Source of the DNA: Thauera butanivorans NBRC 103042
GTDB lineage: Bacteria; Pseudomonadota; Gammaproteobacteria; Burkholderiales; Rhodocyclaceae
Direction of reading: 5' to 3'
Length of the DNA: 64,000 bases
Assembly: GCF_001591165.1 (NCBI RefSeq)
Contig: NZ_BCUG01000017.1
Coordinates: 52,885 to 116,884 of the forward strand
Part shown: positions 8,817 through 17,079 of the stretch, piece after piece
Layout: each line of letters begins with the position of its first letter
How positions within the stretch are numbered: the stretch's first letter is position 1
Translations under genes and position numbers: made by a program
The notes under the pieces: model-generated
The model's input: only the letters and a program-made list of their open reading frames with translations
Databases searched by the model: none
Told to the model about the DNA's origin: nothing

Positions 8817-9416
8817 ATGAAAAAACTGTTCATTGCCGTGCCGCTGGCGCTGTGCACTTCCGTCGCCGTGGCCGACGAACTGCAGACCAAGGTCGAGGAG
8901 ATGATGCTGAGCTCCTTCAAGGCGAACGGCATCGCCAGCCTCGACCGCCAGAAGCAGGACGAGATCCAGCAAGCGTGCTCCAGCCCGACGCCTCCGGGCG
9001 CGGAAACCATGCAGCGGCTGCAGGCCGCAGAGATGGCCAAGATCCGGTGGCCGGCCGACGGCAACTACACCGGCGGCGACTGGAAGGAAGGGCAGAAGAT
9101 CGCCGCCAGCGGCCGCGGCCTGACCTGGACCGACAAGACGCCGAACAACAACGGCGGCGGCTGCTACAACTGCCACGCGATGGATCCGAACGAAGTGTCC
9201 GAAGGCACCATCGGCCCCAGCCTCGAAGGCTATGCCAAGCTTCGCGGCAACGGCGAGGAGATCGTCAAATACACCTGGGGCAAGCTGTGGAACGCCAAGG
9301 CCTACCACGCCTGCAGCGACATGCCGCGCAATGGCTACGGCGGCATCCTCACCGAAGCCCAGATTCGCCACGTGATGGCCTTCCTGTTCGACCCCGCTTC
9401 GCCGGTCAACCAGTAA
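8817..9416 (+). CDS. soxX: SoxX, monoheme cytochrome subunit of SoxAX (long form)
   Basis: Small cytochrome c partner of SoxA, accepting electrons from thiosulfate-SoxY conjugation. At 199 residues it is longer than the shortest SoxX proteins: about 80 residues separate the signal peptide (ending VAVAD, 16-20) from the heme domain. The heme motif is CYNCH (116-120) and M169 in CSDMPRNG is the probable axial ligand. The N-terminal extension and a monoheme SoxA together resemble the Starkeya-type SoxAX. Starts 13 bases after soxA with GGGAG as ribosome site. Confidence 0.94.
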   Translation: MKKLFIAVPLALCTSVAVADELQTKVEEMMLSSFKANGIASLDRQKQDEIQQACSSPTPPGAETMQRLQAAEMAKIRWPADGNYTGGDWKEGQKIAASGRGLTWTDKTPNNNGGGCYNCHAMDPNEVSEGTIGPSLEGYAKLRGNGEEIVKYTWGKLWNAKAYHACSDMPRNGYGGILTEAQIRHVMAFLFDPASPVNQ

Positions 9417-9443
9417 GCCCCGTCCGCTGATGCCATCGCGCAG

Positions 9444-9476
9444 GGCCCGAGGCTCCGGCCCCGGGCCGTTTTTTTT
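9444..9476 (+). terminator. Terminator-like hairpin after soxX
   Basis: GGCCCG (9444-9449) pairs with CGGGCC (9462-9467) and is followed by G and eight T residues (9469-9476). The run of T directly after a GC stem is the textbook intrinsic terminator form. It lies inside the sox gene run, so part of transcription may stop before soxB. Confidence 0.7.
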
Positions 9477-9477
9477 G

Positions 9478-9624
9478 CCGCCGGGCCGCCCCAAGGGAAA
9501 ACAGCCCCCTCGGGGGGAGCAGGGGTTTCGCGGAGCACTGCTCCGTGCCTGCGGAACGGGCCGGCTGTGCAAAGCTGGCCCTCTTGCGGCCCGCGCAGCG
9601 GCGGAGCGTGGGGGCATTTTTTCG
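9478..9624 (+). repeat. GC-rich betaproteobacterial intergenic repeat between soxX and soxB
   Basis: The segment begins with CCGGGCCGCCCCAAGGG, contains CCCCCTCGGGGGG (a self-complementary block near 9508-9520), and ends with GCGGAGCGTGGGGGC before TTTTTT. I recognise the order CCGCCCCAAGG / CCCCTCGGGG / GCGGAGCGTGGGGG as an intergenic repeat common in betaproteobacterial genomes. Here it has an extra internal stretch of roughly 70 bases with its own inverted repeats (GGAGCACTGCTCC near 9533-9545). It may act as a terminator or mRNA-stability element. Confidence 0.55.
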
Positions 9625-9639
9625 TCAAAGGAATGATCC

Positions 9640-11364
9640 ATGTCGATGAATCGTCGTGAATTCATGCAGATGCTGGCGGTGGCAGCGGCTGGCGGCATGA
9701 GCCTGCATTCGGGTTTCGCGCGCGCGCAGCAAGCGGCCGCCGCCCTGTACGACATGCCTGCGTTCGGCAATGTCAGCCTGCTGCACATGACCGACTGCCA
9801 CGCGCAACTGCTGCCGATCCATTTCCGCGAGCCCAGCGTCAACCTCGGCATCGGCAACATGTCGGGCAAGGTGCCGCACCTCGTCGGCGAGCACCTGCTG
9901 AAGCACTTCGGCATCCGGCCCGGCAGCATCGAGGCGCATGCCTTCACCTGCCTGGATTTCGTCGAGGCGGCGAAGACCTACGGCAGGGTCGGCGGCTTCG
10001 CCCACCTGGCGACGCTGGTCAAACAGTTGAAGGCCAGCCGCTCCGGCGCGCTGCTGCTCGACGGCGGCGACACCTGGCAGGGCTCGGCCACCGCGCTGTG
10101 GACGAAGGCGCAGGACATGGTCGACGCCTGCAAGCTGCTCGGCGTGGATGTGATGACGCTGCACTGGGAATCGACCTATGGCGCCGAGCGCGTCAAGGAG
10201 ATCGAGGAGAAGGATTTCGCCGGCCGCATCGACATCGTCGCCCAGAACGTGAAGACCACCGATTTCGAGGATCCGGTCTTCAAGCCCTACGTCATCCGCA
10301 ACATCAACGGCGTGCCGGTGGCCATCGTCGGCCAGGCCTTCCCCTACACGCCGATCGCCAATCCGCGCTGGATGACGCCGGACTGGAGCTTTGGCATCCA
10401 GGAGCAGGGCATGCAGGAGGCGGTTGATGCCGCACGGGCGGAAGGCGCCCAGGTGGTCGTCGTGCTGTCGCACAACGGCATGGACGTCGACCTCAAGCTG
10501 GCCAGCCGCGTCACCGGCATCGACGCCATCTTCGGCGGCCACACCCACGATGGCATGCCGGCGCCGACCGTGGTGGACAACGCGGGCGGCAAGACCCTGG
10601 TCACCAATGCCGGCTCCAACGGCAAGTTCCTCGGCGTGATGGACTTCGACGTCAGGGACGGCAAGGTGGCGGATTTCCGCTACCGGCTGCTGCCGGTATT
10701 CGCCAACCTGCTGCCGGCCGACCCGGACATGGCCGCCTTCATCGACAAGGTCCGCGCGCCCTTCCTCGAAAAACTCGGCGAGCCGCTCGCCGTCACCGAA
10801 GGCCTGCTGTACCGCCGCGGCAACTTCAACGGTTCGTGGGACCAGCTCATCGTCGATGCGCTGATCGCCGAAAAAGATGCCGAACTGGCGTTCTCGCCCG
10901 GCTTTCGCTGGGGCACTTCGCTGCTGCCGGGCGACACCATCACGATGGAACACCTGCTCGATCAGACCGCGATCACCTATCCGTGGACCACGCTCACCGA
11001 GATGAGCGGCGAGATGATCAAGACCATCCTGGAGGACGTCGCCGACAACCTGTTCAACCCCGACCCCTACTACCAGCAGGGCGGCGACATGGTGCGGGTG
11101 GGCGGCCTGCAATATACCTGCGACCCCACTGCGCCGATGGGGCGGCGCATCGACGACATGATGCTGAAGGGCAGGCGCATCGAACCGGGCAAGACCTACA
11201 AGGTCGCCGGCTGGGCGCCGGTGGCGGAAGAGGCGAGGGATTCGGGCCCCGCCGTGTGGGACGTGGTGGCCAGCCATCTGCGTGCGCAGAAGCTGGTCAC
11301 CCAGCAGGCGCTGAACCTGCCGGAGCTGAAGAACATGAGCGGCAATCCGGGCATGGGGTTCTGA
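9640..11364 (+). CDS. soxB: SoxB, thiosulfohydrolase
   Basis: Dinuclear manganese enzyme of the 5'-nucleotidase/calcineurin superfamily that hydrolyses the terminal sulfonate from SoxY as sulfate. It has 574 residues with a twin-arginine signal (RREFMQMLAVAAAGG, 5-19). Metal-binding motifs are HMTDCHAQ (D52, H54), LLDGGDTWQGSA, LSHNGMDVD and GGHTHDGMP; a C-terminal 5'-nucleotidase domain follows (GTSLLPGDTITMEHL, TEMSGEMIK). Start chosen at 9640, where AAAGGA precedes the ATG. Last gene of the sox run; it is separated from soxX by 223 bases holding terminator and repeat sequence, so it may need its own promoter or read-through. Confidence 0.96.
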   Translation: MSMNRREFMQMLAVAAAGGMSLHSGFARAQQAAAALYDMPAFGNVSLLHMTDCHAQLLPIHFREPSVNLGIGNMSGKVPHLVGEHLLKHFGIRPGSIEAHAFTCLDFVEAAKTYGRVGGFAHLATLVKQLKASRSGALLLDGGDTWQGSATALWTKAQDMVDACKLLGVDVMTLHWESTYGAERVKEIEEKDFAGRIDIVAQNVKTTDFEDPVFKPYVIRNINGVPVAIVGQAFPYTPIANPRWMTPDWSFGIQEQGMQEAVDAARAEGAQVVVVLSHNGMDVDLKLASRVTGIDAIFGGHTHDGMPAPTVVDNAGGKTLVTNAGSNGKFLGVMDFDVRDGKVADFRYRLLPVFANLLPADPDMAAFIDKVRAPFLEKLGEPLAVTEGLLYRRGNFNGSWDQLIVDALIAEKDAELAFSPGFRWGTSLLPGDTITMEHLLDQTAITYPWTTLTEMSGEMIKTILEDVADNLFNPDPYYQQGGDMVRVGGLQYTCDPTAPMGRRIDDMMLKGRRIEPGKTYKVAGWAPVAEEARDSGPAVWDVVASHLRAQKLVTQQALNLPELKNMSGNPGMGF

Positions 11365-11721
11365 CCAGCCCATCGCGCGGCGGCGGTCGTCGCCGCGCAT
11401 TAGGAAATTGCATATCGACTAAGCTGCCCAAAAGGCATGCGCTGGCAGCTCCGTGTCTGTCTCATGGGCAATCCATGAGCACCCAGGCGGCGAGTTCATG
11501 CGGTTCTGACGACTTCCGCAGATTTCCATCGCCCTGCCGGCTCGTCAGACCATGTTCATGAATGAAGACCTCTTGCACAAGGTAGGTTTCGCCGATGTTA
11601 CCGGCTGTAAGAAATAAGTAAGTTTGATTTGATCATAATGAAGTCGCTGTATTGAGAGCCGACCGCTTCCGGTCGGCTTTCGTTGCCGCGGAGAAACGGA
11701 AATTTCCGAAGAGGAGACATC
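11365..11721 (+). other. Long intergenic region with a leader hairpin
   Basis: 357 bases without a credible gene between soxB and the symporter operon. A hairpin AGCCGACCG-CTTC-CGGTCGGCT (11657-11678) followed by TTCGTT sits 44 bases before the next start codon. It could end transcripts entering from upstream or form a leader structure. An AT-rich stretch ending in CATAAT (11634-11639) is the best -10 candidate, but I find no convincing -35. Confidence 0.5.
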
Positions 11722-11976
11722 ATGGAAAACAACGGCAAGACGTACTGGGGAACGGTACTGGGCCTGCTGACCAAGATCCTGATCATCTGGTTCCTGGTCT
11801 CGTTCGGCGCAGGCATCCTGTTTGCGTCAGCGCTGAACAGCATCTCGCTGGGCGGCTATCCACTGGGGTTCTGGTTCGCTCACCAGGGGTCGATCTACAT
11901 CTTCATCGCGTTGATCTTCTACTACGCGAAGAAGATGGGCGACATCGACCGCCAGTTCGACGTCCACGAAGAATAA
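11722..11976 (+). CDS. DUF4212 small membrane subunit of a sodium/solute symporter
   Basis: Membrane protein of 84 residues with two predicted transmembrane segments (about 14-35 and 52-70), assigned to the DUF4212 family by its WFLVSFGAGILFA and GYPLGFWFAHQGSIY segments. Such proteins are regularly encoded just before a large sodium:solute symporter of the VC_2705 subfamily, as here with 12 bases between. It is presumably an accessory subunit; its precise role is unknown. Start at 11722, with GAGGAG eight bases upstream. Confidence 0.88.
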   Translation: MENNGKTYWGTVLGLLTKILIIWFLVSFGAGILFASALNSISLGGYPLGFWFAHQGSIYIFIALIFYYAKKMGDIDRQFDVHEE

Positions 11977-11988
11977 GGGGAGAGATAG

Positions 11989-13845
11989 ATGGATCTTCAG
12001 ACAATCACCTATCTGGTGGTCGGCGCGTCCTTTGCGCTGTACATCGGCATCGCCATCTGGGCGCGTGCCGGCAGCACCAGTGAGTTCTACGTTGCCGGCG
12101 GCGGTGTCCATCCGGTCACCAACGGCATGGCAACCGCTGCCGACTGGATGTCGGCAGCGTCCTTCATCTCGATGGCCGGCCTGATTGCCAACATGGGGTA
12201 CGGCGGCGGCCTGTTCCTGATGGGTTGGACCGGCGGTTACGTTCTGCTGGCGATGCTGTTGGCGCCCTACCTGCGCAAGTTCGGCAAGTTCACCGTGCCG
12301 CAGTTCATCGGCGACCGCTTCTACTCGAAGACGGCTTCCACGGTGGCAGTGGCCTGCCTGCTCGTTGCTTCGCTGACCTACATCATCGGCCAGATGACGG
12401 GCGTGGGCGTGGCCTTCTCCCGCTTCCTGGGCGTCTCGAGCGAGGCGGGCATCTACATCGGCATGGCGATCGTGTTCATGTACGCGGTGTTCGGCGGCAT
12501 GAAGGGCATCACCTACACTCAGGTCGCGCAGTACTGCGTGCTGATCGCGGCCTACCTGGTGCCGGCCTTCTTCATTTCGCTGCAACTGACCGGCAATCCG
12601 ATCCCGCAGCTCGGCCTCGGCTCCGACATCGTCGGCACCGAGACCTCGCTGCTTGCCAAGCTGGATCTGGTGGTCAAGGACCTGGGCTTCGACCAGTACA
12701 CCACCTCGATGCCGGGCAGCATGCTGAACATGTTCATGTACACGCTGTCGCTGATGATCGGCACCGCGGGTCTGCCGCACGTCATCATGCGCTTCTTCAC
12801 CGTGCCGACGGTGAAGGACGCACGCAGCTCGGCAGGCTGGGCGCTGGTCTTCATCGCCCTGCTGTACACCACCGCCCCGGCAGTCGGCGCGATGGCCAAG
12901 CTGAACCTGCACGGCACGGTCAACTCCGCGGTGGGCCTCGAGACCCAGGCCGACGGCCAGTTGGGCGTCAATCCGGACGTCGTGGCGGCAAATGCCGATC
13001 TGTACGCGACCGAAGCCAGCCTGCGGTACGAGGATCGTCCTGACTGGATGAAGCGCTGGGAGAAAACCGGCCTGCTGAAGTTCGAGGACAAGAACGGCGA
13101 CGGCCGCATCCAGTACTACAACGACGCCACCAAGAATCCCGAAGCCCAGGCCAAGGCCGAAGCGGCGGGCTGGAAGGGCAACGAGCTGACGGTGAACCCC
13201 GACATCATGGTGATGGCGAACCCGGAAATCGCCTTGCTGCCGAACTGGGTGATCGCGCTGGTTGCTGCCGGTGGTCTGGCTGCCGCGCTGTCGACCGCCG
13301 CGGGCCTGCTGATGGCGATCTCGTCGGCGGTGTCGCATGACCTGGTGAAGGGCGTGTTCAACCCGAACATCAGCGAGAAGAACGAGCTGATGGCCGGCAA
13401 GATCTCGATGGCGGTTGCGATCGTCGTCGCCGGCTACCTCGGTCTGAATCCCCCGGGCTTCGCGGCCGGCACGGTGGCGCTGGCCTTCGGTATTGCGGCC
13501 TCCTCGCTGTTCCCGGCGATCATGATGGGCATCTTCTCCAAGAAGATGAACAAGGAAGGTGCGATCGCGGGCATGCTGGCCGGCCTGTTCGTCACGCTGT
13601 TCTACGTGTTTGCCCACAAGGGTCTGTTCTTCATCAAGGGTACCGAATACGTTGGTCTGATCGGTGGCCCGAACAGCTTCTTCGGCATCACGCCCGAGGC
13701 CTTTGGCGCGGTCGGTGCAGGGGTGAACTTCCTGGTTGCCTTCCTGGTCGACAAGGTCACCAAGGAGCCGCCGGAGCATATCCAGCACATGGTCGAAGCC
13801 GTGCGCGTCCCGCGCGGTTCGTCGGCCGTGGATGGCGCCCACTGA
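11989..13845 (+). CDS. Sodium:solute symporter, VC_2705-like subfamily
   Basis: Inner-membrane SSS-family permease of 618 residues, related to acetate/short organic acid symporters such as ActP. Typical features are the N-terminal EFYVAGGGVHPVTNGMATA with the adjacent WMSAASF segment, many hydrophobic helices, and the ALSTAAGLLMAISSAVSHDL segment of the late helices. A hydrophilic insertion around residues 310-400 includes the EF-hand-like DKNGDGRIQ (about 366-374), which is unusual for an SSS protein and may bind calcium (inference). Its small DUF4212 partner lies directly upstream. The solute is not evident from sequence; acetate or another carboxylate is plausible. Confidence 0.88.
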   Translation: MDLQTITYLVVGASFALYIGIAIWARAGSTSEFYVAGGGVHPVTNGMATAADWMSAASFISMAGLIANMGYGGGLFLMGWTGGYVLLAMLLAPYLRKFGKFTVPQFIGDRFYSKTASTVAVACLLVASLTYIIGQMTGVGVAFSRFLGVSSEAGIYIGMAIVFMYAVFGGMKGITYTQVAQYCVLIAAYLVPAFFISLQLTGNPIPQLGLGSDIVGTETSLLAKLDLVVKDLGFDQYTTSMPGSMLNMFMYTLSLMIGTAGLPHVIMRFFTVPTVKDARSSAGWALVFIALLYTTAPAVGAMAKLNLHGTVNSAVGLETQADGQLGVNPDVVAANADLYATEASLRYEDRPDWMKRWEKTGLLKFEDKNGDGRIQYYNDATKNPEAQAKAEAAGWKGNELTVNPDIMVMANPEIALLPNWVIALVAAGGLAAALSTAAGLLMAISSAVSHDLVKGVFNPNISEKNELMAGKISMAVAIVVAGYLGLNPPGFAAGTVALAFGIAASSLFPAIMMGIFSKKMNKEGAIAGMLAGLFVTLFYVFAHKGLFFIKGTEYVGLIGGPNSFFGITPEAFGAVGAGVNFLVAFLVDKVTKEPPEHIQHMVEAVRVPRGSSAVDGAH

Positions 13846-13899
13846 TCCGGGCATGCAGTGAATGAGGCGCGGTGCCCGTCAGGGGCCGCGCAGAAAGGA

Positions 13900-13930
13900 A
13901 GCCCCGCTCGCTCAGGCGGCGGGGCTTTCA
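13900..13930 (+). terminator. Terminator after the symporter gene
   Basis: AGCCCCGC (13900-13907) pairs with GCGGGGCT (13919-13926), followed by TTTCATCC. It lies 55 bases past the symporter stop codon. The T-run is short, so efficiency is uncertain. Confidence 0.6.
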
Positions 13931-13990
13931 TCCTGAAGTAATGTGCACCCGGCCATTCGGCCGCTGTGCCACGCCTCGATGGAGTCGTTC

Positions 13991-14377
13991 ATGGTTTTCG
14001 ATATCAGCGTGGCCCTCAACTGGATTCTGTTTCTGGCGCTGTTTCCGATCGCCTTCTTCTGGCTGAGACGAGCCTGGCGCATCCTGGCGAAACGCGACTT
14101 TTCCGAGGTCGCGCTGAAGCGTGGCGAAGCGCCGGCGAATCCGGCTCGCTATGCGCCTTACGCCGCAGCGATCAATCTGATCGGCGGTGGTGTCATCCTC
14201 TTCACGATCTTCGGCATCCTGACCGCGCGTCTCGACTTCGAGACTTGGAGCGCACTTGCGGGATCGACGATCTGGATGAAGTTCATCCTCGATTTCATCC
14301 TGGGCCGCCAGGCGCACCCCCTGGTGCTGAAAAAACGCGGCGGCCACGGGAAGCCGGCTGGCGGCACGGGCAACTGA
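13991..14377 (+). CDS. Hypothetical small membrane protein
   Basis: Unrecognised protein of 128 residues with three likely transmembrane stretches: an N-terminal one (about 7-24), one near 58-76 (INLIGGGVILFTIFGIL) and one near 88-105. The C-terminal tail is basic and Gly-rich. Start at 13991 is preferred because GGAG lies six bases upstream; in-frame ATGs at 13943 and 13979 have poorer context. It follows the symporter operon after a terminator-like hairpin and converges with the DUF4212 gene on the minus strand. No function can be assigned. Confidence 0.6.
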   Translation: MVFDISVALNWILFLALFPIAFFWLRRAWRILAKRDFSEVALKRGEAPANPARYAPYAAAINLIGGGVILFTIFGILTARLDFETWSALAGSTIWMKFILDFILGRQAHPLVLKKRGGHGKPAGGTGN

Positions 14378-14431
14378 ACCGGAACCCTTCCGGGCGCCGT
14401 CAATGCGGACGGCTGATCCTCAGGGCGCCGC

Positions 14432-14698
14432 TCACTGCTGCTCGCCCATGCCGTAGCGCCGGTCGAGGCGGCCCATCACGATCACATACACCATGATGAT
14501 CAGCAGATAGACCACCAGCGAGCCCTGAGCGAGGATGTAGAAGCCCAGCGGAAAGCCGAGGAAGTGGATGGCGTTGAGCTCGTCGGCGAAATAGCCGGCG
14601 ACGAAGGTCACGCCGAACCACACCGCCAGCAGTCCGCAGGTCAGCAGCAGGTTGCGGCGCCAATAGGCGCGTTGCGCCGTGCTCAGTTCCGTCCTCAT
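14432..14698 (-). CDS. Second DUF4212 small membrane protein, without adjacent symporter
   Basis: 88-residue membrane protein with two transmembrane segments. It shares with the gene at 11722 the pattern YWRRN...WFGVTF, FPLGFYILAQGSLVVYLLI and a closing R-LDRRYG, so it is also DUF4212. Unlike the first copy, no symporter follows it on the minus strand; it lies 60 bases after the EF-G-like gene and converges with the plus-strand gene ending at 14377. It may supply an alternative subunit for the symporter at 11989 or be a relic of a duplicated pair. Confidence 0.8.
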   Translation of the reverse strand: MRTELSTAQRAYWRRNLLLTCGLLAVWFGVTFVAGYFADELNAIHFLGFPLGFYILAQGSLVVYLLIIMVYVIVMGRLDRRYGMGEQQ

Positions 14699-14758
14699 GT
14701 CCGCTCACGGCCTCGCCGCCGGCCCGGCCGGCGGCGAGGGGTCGCGCTTCGTCCCGTT

Positions 14759-16825
14759 TCAGTGCGCGCCGTTGCCGCCATTGCCGTTCCCGTTGCCGGC
14801 GTGGGCCTGCGCCAGCTGGCTCTGGATCTCGACCGGCGCCGCCTCGTAGCCGCCGGCGCTGAGCATGAACTCGCTTTCGCCGGCACAGATGGATTTCAGC
14901 CGGCTTTCGAAGCCGTCCAGGCTCGCCATCGGCACGCGGGCGGAGATCAGCGTCCATCCCGCCGTCGGGCTGTCGGTGCTGGTCAGGCGGCCGCGGCGCC
15001 CGGCCAGCTCGGCGCTGACGTCGCCGAAGCGGGCATCGGCCACTTTCACCTGCACGTCGAGCAGCGGCTCCAGCACTTGCGGCCTGGCTGCCAGCACCGC
15101 TTCGATCAGCGCATGGCGGGCCGCGGTGACGAAGGAGACTTCGTTCGAGTCCACCGCGTGATGCTTGCCGTCGGTGACCACCACGCGCAGATCCTGGAGC
15201 GGGAAGCCGGCATAAGCGCCTTCGGCCAGCGCCTGGCGCACGCCTTTCTCCACTGCCGGCATGAAGTGGGTCGGAATTGCGCCGCCCTTGACCTCGTCCG
15301 CCAGTTCGATGCCGGTGCCGCGCTCCAGCGGCTCGACGCGCAGCGCGACTTCGCCGAACTGGCCGGCGCCGCCGCTCTGCTTCTTGTGGCGGTAGCGCGC
15401 CTCGGCGACCACGCTGATGGTCTCGCGGTAGGGAATGCTGGGCGGCGCGGTATCGAGCTGCAGGTTCCAGCGCGCCGCCAGTTCGTCGAGCACGATCTTC
15501 AGGTGCTGTTCGCCCAGGCCGCGCACCACGGTGCGGCGGTTGCGGTGGTCGAAGCTCACTTCGAGGCAGGGGTCTTCCTCGGTGAGCCGGGCCAGCGCCT
15601 CGGACAGCTTCTGCTCGTCGGCCGGCTTGCGCGTCATCAGCGCGAGGCCGAACACCGGCTGCGGATAGGCGGTGGGGGCGAGATGGAAGAAGTCCTCGTC
15701 GTGCGAGTCGTGCAGCACCGCGTCGCGCGCCAACTCGTCGACGCGCGCCACTGCGCACAGGTCGCCGGGCACCGCGAGTGCGGTCTCCACCGCGGTCCTG
15801 CCCTGCATGCGCAGCAGGTGGGCGACCTTGAAGGGCTTGCGGCCGTCGCCGACGAAAAGCTGCGAACTGGGCGTGACGCTGCCCTGATGGACGCGGAACA
15901 ACCCCAGCTTGCCGCGATAGGGGTCGTTGGCGATCTGGAACACGTGCGCGACCACATGGCGGTCGGCCTCGGGCAGCACCGCGACCGGCTCGGCATTGGC
16001 GCCTTCGCCTTTCAGGAAGGCCGGTGGATTGCCCTCGGTGGGGTCGGGCGCGAGCTTGCCGAGGATGTCGAGCAATTCGCGCACGCCGGCGCGGCTGCGG
16101 GCGGAGACGAAGCACACCGGCACCAGATGGCCTTCGCGCAAGGCCTGTTCGAAAGGCGCGTGCAACTGTTCGGGGTCGAGCGATTCGCCCTGTTCCAGGT
16201 ACTTCGCCATCAACTCTTCGTCGAGCTCGACGATCTGGTCGACGATCGCGTCATGGGCCGCGCCGACGCTGGAGAAGGCGGTGGCGGCGTCGTTCTGCGG
16301 GGCGAAGAAGCAGTCGATGACGCGGCCGCCGTCGCTCGATGGCAGGTTGATCGGCAGGCATTCGCGGCCGAATTCGGCGACGATCGCTTCCATCAGCGCG
16401 CCGAAGTCGACGCCGCCGGCGTCGATCTTGTTCACCACGATCATGCGGCATTTGCCCTGCGCCGCTGCCATCATGCGACGGGCGACGCTTTCGACGCCGG
16501 CGGCGGCATCGATGACCACCGCGGCGGTGTCGACCGCCGGCAGCGCGACCAGCGCGCGGCCGGCGAGATCGGGCAGACCCGGAGTGTCGAGCAGGTTGAT
16601 CCAGTGTCCGGCCCATTCCAGATGCACCAGCGCCGCATGCAGCGAGTGGCCCATGGCCTTTTCCTGCGGGTCGAAGTCCGACACGGTGTCGCCGCGCTCG
16701 ACGCTGCCGGCCGTGCCGATCTCGCCCGCGGCGGCGAGGAGGGTCTCGATCAGCGTGGTCTTGCCGCAGCCGGCATGGCCGAACAGGGCGAGGTTGCGGA
16801 TGTCGTGTACCGAGCTGGGTGTCAT
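14759..16825 (-). CDS. Elongation factor G-like protein (EF-G2 type)
   Basis: Translational GTPase-like protein of 688 residues. G1 is GHAGCGKTT (16-24), G3 is DTPGLPDL and G4 is VNKID, and the later EF-G domains II-V are all present (RYRHKKQSGGAGQFGEV in domain IV; GYEAAPVEIQ in domain V). The G1 and surrounding sequence differ from canonical ribosomal EF-G (AHIDAGKTT) and match the second EF-G-like paralogue found in many bacteria, whose role is poorly known. Start at 16825 is chosen because a GGAGG lies six bases upstream. It is not in a str operon. Confidence 0.9.
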   Translation of the reverse strand: MTPSSVHDIRNLALFGHAGCGKTTLIETLLAAAGEIGTAGSVERGDTVSDFDPQEKAMGHSLHAALVHLEWAGHWINLLDTPGLPDLAGRALVALPAVDTAAVVIDAAAGVESVARRMMAAAQGKCRMIVVNKIDAGGVDFGALMEAIVAEFGRECLPINLPSSDGGRVIDCFFAPQNDAATAFSSVGAAHDAIVDQIVELDEELMAKYLEQGESLDPEQLHAPFEQALREGHLVPVCFVSARSRAGVRELLDILGKLAPDPTEGNPPAFLKGEGANAEPVAVLPEADRHVVAHVFQIANDPYRGKLGLFRVHQGSVTPSSQLFVGDGRKPFKVAHLLRMQGRTAVETALAVPGDLCAVARVDELARDAVLHDSHDEDFFHLAPTAYPQPVFGLALMTRKPADEQKLSEALARLTEEDPCLEVSFDHRNRRTVVRGLGEQHLKIVLDELAARWNLQLDTAPPSIPYRETISVVAEARYRHKKQSGGAGQFGEVALRVEPLERGTGIELADEVKGGAIPTHFMPAVEKGVRQALAEGAYAGFPLQDLRVVVTDGKHHAVDSNEVSFVTAARHALIEAVLAARPQVLEPLLDVQVKVADARFGDVSAELAGRRGRLTSTDSPTAGWTLISARVPMASLDGFESRLKSICAGESEFMLSAGGYEAAPVEIQSQLAQAHAGNGNGNGGNGAH

Positions 16826-16847
16826 CGTGGGCCTCCAGGGTTGTGGA

Positions 16848-17063
16848 ATGGCCTCAAGTGTCCGCCAGCCCGGCGCGGAAGACAATGCGAAAGGTCAACG
16901 CGTGACCTGGCAGCCGGCGGGCGGAACGGGGCGCCCGCCGGGCCTGTCTGGCGACGTGACCCGGCTTGCCATGCAGTTGTGCGCGCTCGACGAGGACGAG
17001 CGCGAATTCGCCCTCGATACCTTGAGGCGCTTCTGCGCCTTGTCGGCGCGCCGGCGGCCGTAG
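16848..17063 (+). CDS. Possible small hypothetical protein
   Basis: Open frame of 71 codons diverging from the EF-G-like gene. The C-terminal part (RLAMQLCALDEDEREFALDTLRRFCAL) looks like an amphipathic helical protein and the frame ends just before the convergent MFS gene. The ATG has only GTGGA nearby as ribosome site, and an internal GTG at 16902 is an alternative start. No family recognised; it may not be expressed. If it is not a gene, the 254 bases between 16826 and 17079 are otherwise empty. Confidence 0.3.
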   Translation: MASSVRQPGAEDNAKGQRVTWQPAGGTGRPPGLSGDVTRLAMQLCALDEDEREFALDTLRRFCALSARRRP

Positions 17064-17079
17064 CAGGCTTGCTGCCGGC

